Shown piece after piece: positions 61,107 through 64,000 of a stretch of DNA of 64,000 nt. Position numbers and translations under genes: made by a program. How positions within the stretch are numbered: position 1 is the stretch's first letter; every line of letters starts with the position of its first letter. Source of the DNA: Treponema pectinovorum (GTDB taxonomy: Bacteria > Spirochaetota > Spirochaetia > Treponematales > Treponemataceae); the NCBI RefSeq assembly GCF_900497595.1, contig NZ_UFQO01000001.1, positions 434,001 to 498,000 of the forward strand, in the 5' to 3' direction. The notes under the pieces were generated by a model, which was given only the letters and a program-made list of their open reading frames with translations, was not told the origin of the DNA and did no database searches.

Positions 61107-63890
61107 ATGTTAGATAAAATTTTTACAACCATATTTGGTTCACAAAATGAACGCGATATTAAAAAAATGCTGCCAATAGTGGCTGCTGTAAACGAAAAAG
61201 AAAGTTGGGCAAAATCCCTTTCCGAACAGGATTTTCCTAAACAGACACAAATTTTTAAAGAGCGACTTGCAAATGGTGAAACTTTGGACGACATCCTTCC
61301 AGAAGCGTTTGCGCTATGCAGGGAAGCGGCATTTAGAGTTCGCGGTGAGCGTGCTTATGACGTACAGGTGATGGGGTCAATAAATCTCCACCTTGGAAGA
61401 ATAACCGAAATGAAAACCGGTGAAGGAAAAACCCTCGTTGCAGTAGCACCTTCCTATCTAAACTGCCTTACTGGAAAAGGTGTTCACGTAGTTACTGTAA
61501 ACGACTATCTTGCAGAGCGCGATGCAAACACTATGCGTCCTGTGTTTAGTTATCTTGGCTGTACAGTAGGCGCAATACTTTCAAATATGGATAACGATGC
61601 TCGCCGCCAAGCATACAACTGCGACATCACATACGGAACAAACAACGAACTTGGCTTTGACTATCTTCGCGACAACATGCAGATAGAACTTTCATCAAAG
61701 GTTCAAAGAGGATTCAACTATTGCATAGTCGATGAAATTGACTCCATCCTCATCGATGAAGCGAGAACTCCACTTATAATCTCTGGTGCTGGCGAAGACG
61801 ACACATACAAGTATTATGAAGTAGACAAATACGTTGGAGAATTTACAGAAGTAAAAAAAGATCCTGCCACAGACGACTATCCTGATGAAGTTCAAATGAC
61901 TCCAGAAGAGCGAGCGGCAATGGAAGGCGACTATAAGATTGACGAAAAGTCAAAAAGGATTTCTTTTACAGACAAAGGAATGGAGCATATCGAAAAAATT
62001 TTGCACCAGCATAACCTTATCCCCAGCGACACAAAATTGCAGGACGAGCAAAACTTTGAATTTTTGCACTATTTTACGCAGGCACTTCGCGCTCACCTGC
62101 TCTACGAAAACGATGTTGATTATGTTGTAAAAGACGGGCAAGTTCAAATTGTAGACGAATTTACAGGACGCATTTTGGAAGGCCGCCGCTATTCAGACGG
62201 ATTGCACCAAGCAATAGAAGCAAAAGAGCGAGTAAAAATTGCACAGCGCAACAGGACAATGGCAACTGTAACTTTCCAGAACTTTTTCAGAATGTACAAC
62301 AAACTTTCGGGAATGACAGGAACTGCACAAACAGAAGCAGTAGAATTTTCAAAGATATACAAACTCGACGTAGTAGCAATTCCTACAAATCTTCCTGTCG
62401 CTCGAATTGACGAAAATGACGAGGTTTACTTAAACGAAGAAGATAAATGGAACGCAATCGTAAAAGAAATAAAAACTGCACACGATAAGGGGCAACCTAT
62501 TCTGGTAGGCACCGTTTCCGTAGAAAAGTCAGAGCATCTTTCCACCCTCCTTACAAGAGCAGGAATTCGCCATGAAGTTTTAAACGCAAAAAACCACGCA
62601 CGCGAAGCCTTGATTATCGCAGAAGCAGGTGCAAAAGGTGCGGTAACGGTTGCAACAAACATGGCAGGACGCGGTACAGATATAAAACTTGGCGGAAGTT
62701 ATGAATCGAGGGCGACAAAACGTGCAGGAACAAACGCAACTCCAGAACAATTAAAACAGGCACTTCAAATAGAAAAAGAAAAATGGCAAGGCGACTATGA
62801 AGAAGTAAAAGCACTTGGCGGACTTTATGTAATCGGTTCCGAACGCCATGAATCGCGCCGTATCGACAACCAGTTGCGCGGTCGCTCTGGACGACAAGGA
62901 GACCCAGGAAGGTCAAAATTCTTTATATCGATGGACGACGATCTCATGAGGCTCTTTGGCGGCGAAAAGATGAAAGGCATAATGAAAAGAATCGGCATGG
63001 AACCAGGCGAGCCTATATATCATCCTTGGCTTACAAAGGGAATCGAAAACGCACAGAAAAAAGTTGAACAGCGAAACTTTGAAATCCGAAAAAACTTGAT
63101 TGACTACGACGATGTATTAAACGACCAGCGAGAGTTTATCTATGGGCAGAGGGATGGAATTCTTTCAGACGAAAAATTGACCCAGCGCATAATGACAACC
63201 GCAGACGACTATCTTGAGCAGTGGTTTACAGAATACGAGCACAACAGAAAAAATGGGCTTTCGCCACTTTTAGAGCAGATAAGAGAAAATTTTGGAGTTC
63301 AGCTTCCTGCAAAAGAATGCACAAAAGAAAGTGTATTGGCACTTTTGCAAAACGATTTAACAGAAAAAGAAGAATTGGTTGGACACGAACAGTTTAATAT
63401 GTTCATAAGATACCAATATTTGCAGTTAATCGACAGAAAGTGGCTCGACCAGCTTGAGTTTTTGGATGCATTGCGAGAAGCCGTTCACCTTCGTTCCTAC
63501 AGTTCAAAAAATCCTTTAACAGAATACAAAATTGACGGTTTTAACGCATTCGAAGATATGATAGAAAATATCCGCCTCACAATAGCAGGACGAGTGTTCA
63601 AAGTCCGAGTGCAGATAAATCCACCAGCACAACAGGCAAACCGCAATATACAGATGAACGCCCAACACAGTCAGGCTCAAAGCATGAGCGACCAGGCACG
63701 CACTCAGGGGCAAGCCTCAAACTCTATTGCAAGCAGAGCATACCATTCAAAACAGCAAGCAAGCGGCGTAATGGCATCTTCAAGACAGGGCGAAAGCGTA
63801 ACCGTAAGAAGAACAATGCCAAAAGTTGGAAGAAACGACCCTTGTCCATGCGGAAGCGGGAAAAAATACAAGCAGTGCCACGGCCGATAA
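61107..63890 (+). CDS. secA: Preprotein translocase ATPase SecA
   Basis: SecA drives protein export through SecYEG. The 927-residue protein has Walker [13 protein letters not shown], Walker [21 protein letters not shown] and the second ATPase domain with [11 protein letters not shown] and [10 protein letters not shown]. The C-terminal zinc-binding SEC-C motif is [17 protein letters not shown] glutamine- and serine-rich stretch (about residues 835-900) precedes the zinc site. It exports the many signal-peptide proteins of this window. The start ATG 61107 has only a weak ribosome site. Confidence 0.97.
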   Translation: MLDKIFTTIFGSQNERDIKKMLPIVAAVNEKESWAKSLSEQDFPKQTQIFKERLANGETLDDILPEAFALCREAAFRVRGERAYDVQVMGSINLHLGRITEMKTGEGKTLVAVAPSYLNCLTGKGVHVVTVNDYLAERDANTMRPVFSYLGCTVGAILSNMDNDARRQAYNCDITYGTNNELGFDYLRDNMQIELSSKVQRGFNYCIVDEIDSILIDEARTPLIISGAGEDDTYKYYEVDKYVGEFTEVKKDPATDDYPDEVQMTPEERAAMEGDYKIDEKSKRISFTDKGMEHIEKILHQHNLIPSDTKLQDEQNFEFLHYFTQALRAHLLYENDVDYVVKDGQVQIVDEFTGRILEGRRYSDGLHQAIEAKERVKIAQRNRTMATVTFQNFFRMYNKLSGMTGTAQTEAVEFSKIYKLDVVAIPTNLPVARIDENDEVYLNEEDKWNAIVKEIKTAHDKGQPILVGTVSVEKSEHLSTLLTRAGIRHEVLNAKNHAREALIIAEAGAKGAVTVATNMAGRGTDIKLGGSYESRATKRAGTNATPEQLKQALQIEKEKWQGDYEEVKALGGLYVIGSERHESRRIDNQLRGRSGRQGDPGRSKFFISMDDDLMRLFGGEKMKGIMKRIGMEPGEPIYHPWLTKGIENAQKKVEQRNFEIRKNLIDYDDVLNDQREFIYGQRDGILSDEKLTQRIMTTADDYLEQWFTEYEHNRKNGLSPLLEQIRENFGVQLPAKECTKESVLALLQNDLTEKEELVGHEQFNMFIRYQYLQLIDRKWLDQLEFLDALREAVHLRSYSSKNPLTEYKIDGFNAFEDMIENIRLTIAGRVFKVRVQINPPAQQANRNIQMNAQHSQAQSMSDQARTQGQASNSIASRAYHSKQQASGVMASSRQGESVTVRRTMPKVGRNDPCPCGSGKKYKQCHGR

Positions 63891-63927
63891 TATTCACAAC
63901 CATTCATCTATAAAAGCTATGGGCGTA

Positions 63928-63953
63928 TGCTGCAAAACTTTTGTTTTGCAGCA
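63928..63953. repeat. Perfect hairpin downstream of secA, in GC-rich flank
   Basis: TGCTGCAAAAC (63928-63938), loop TTTT, then GTTTTGCAGCA (63943-63953), an exact 11-bp stem. No T run follows. The next 45 bases, to the window end, are GC-rich (CTAGCCGCCGCTCATCCGCC), resembling the intergenic repeat family. It may be another repeat type or a terminator-like stem. Confidence 0.65.
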
Positions 63954-64000
63954 CCAGGCTTTTCGCACTTCGCGGTCTAGCCGCCGCTCATCCGCCTAAA

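Noticed and set aside
1-64000. CRISPR arrays, transposases, prophage genes
   Set aside because: No regularly spaced repeats, no DDE or serine/tyrosine recombinase signature, and no phage structural genes were seen on either strand.

Overview
The window is a chromosomal stretch of a spirochaete, almost certainly a Treponema-type host-associated anaerobe. The evidence is two adjacent FlaB-type flagellins, the FlaG-FliD and FlgN-FlgK-FlgL-FliW-CsrA blocks, an oxygen-independent (class III) ribonucleotide reductase, a low-GC A-rich coding style, and many small lipoproteins. I see no insertion sequence, prophage or CRISPR array. Genes are tightly packed and most of the window is ordinary core genome.

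Layout. 1-9.3 kb: the end of lnt, then nrdR-nrdD-(radical/redoxin protein)-nrdG, a CAT-anticodon tRNA, an ornithine carbamoyltransferase gene, a small secreted protein, nrnA, a sigma-factor-like gene behind a near-perfect sigma-54 promoter, and rdgB. 9.3-22 kb: motility. A sigma-28-type promoter and structured leader precede flaB; a second flaB has a sigma-70-type promoter and long leader; then flaG, fliD, an unknown protein and a PilZ protein. tsaE-tsaB run toward the opposing flgN-flgK-flgL-fliW-csrA operon, which also has a sigma-28-type promoter. 22-28 kb: five tRNAs (His, Arg, Lys, Leu, Gly), tig-clpP-clpX, an M18 aminopeptidase and tmRNA. 28-38.5 kb: an HD-GYP protein and an accessory sugar locus (LacI regulator, GH31 glycosidase, TRAP transporter, duplicated DctP genes), then a MATE transporter. 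38.5-48 kb: a Glu-rich SPOR protein, rpsD, and a five-gene operon joining two nucleotide-sugar-type enzymes to a divergent three-subunit xanthine-dehydrogenase-like complex. 48-64 kb: queA, ruvBAC, yebC, the TIGR03545/TIGR03546 pair, a NeuB-family synthase, hisS, a Nudix hydrolase, uncharacterised envelope proteins and secA.

How they work together. The motility genes form a plausible control circuit: CsrA and FliW are encoded downstream of the hook-associated genes, and both flagellin leaders carry GGA motifs at the Shine-Dalgarno and upstream (in one case inside a hairpin loop), as expected for FliW/CsrA control of flagellin translation. The PilZ and HD-GYP proteins suggest a c-di-GMP input. 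NeuB and the dehydratase/aminotransferase pair could supply unusual sugars for surface or flagellin glycans.

Most notable observations: (1) class III RNR is split, with the glycyl-radical segment on a separate protein fused to a glutaredoxin-like domain; (2) a sigma-54 promoter drives a sigma-factor-like gene; (3) the xanthine-dehydrogenase-like large subunit lacks the usual molybdopterin motifs and is translationally coupled to sugar-enzyme genes; (4) a dispersed, GC-rich, multi-hairpin intergenic repeat occurs in at least two clear copies, with related fragments elsewhere.
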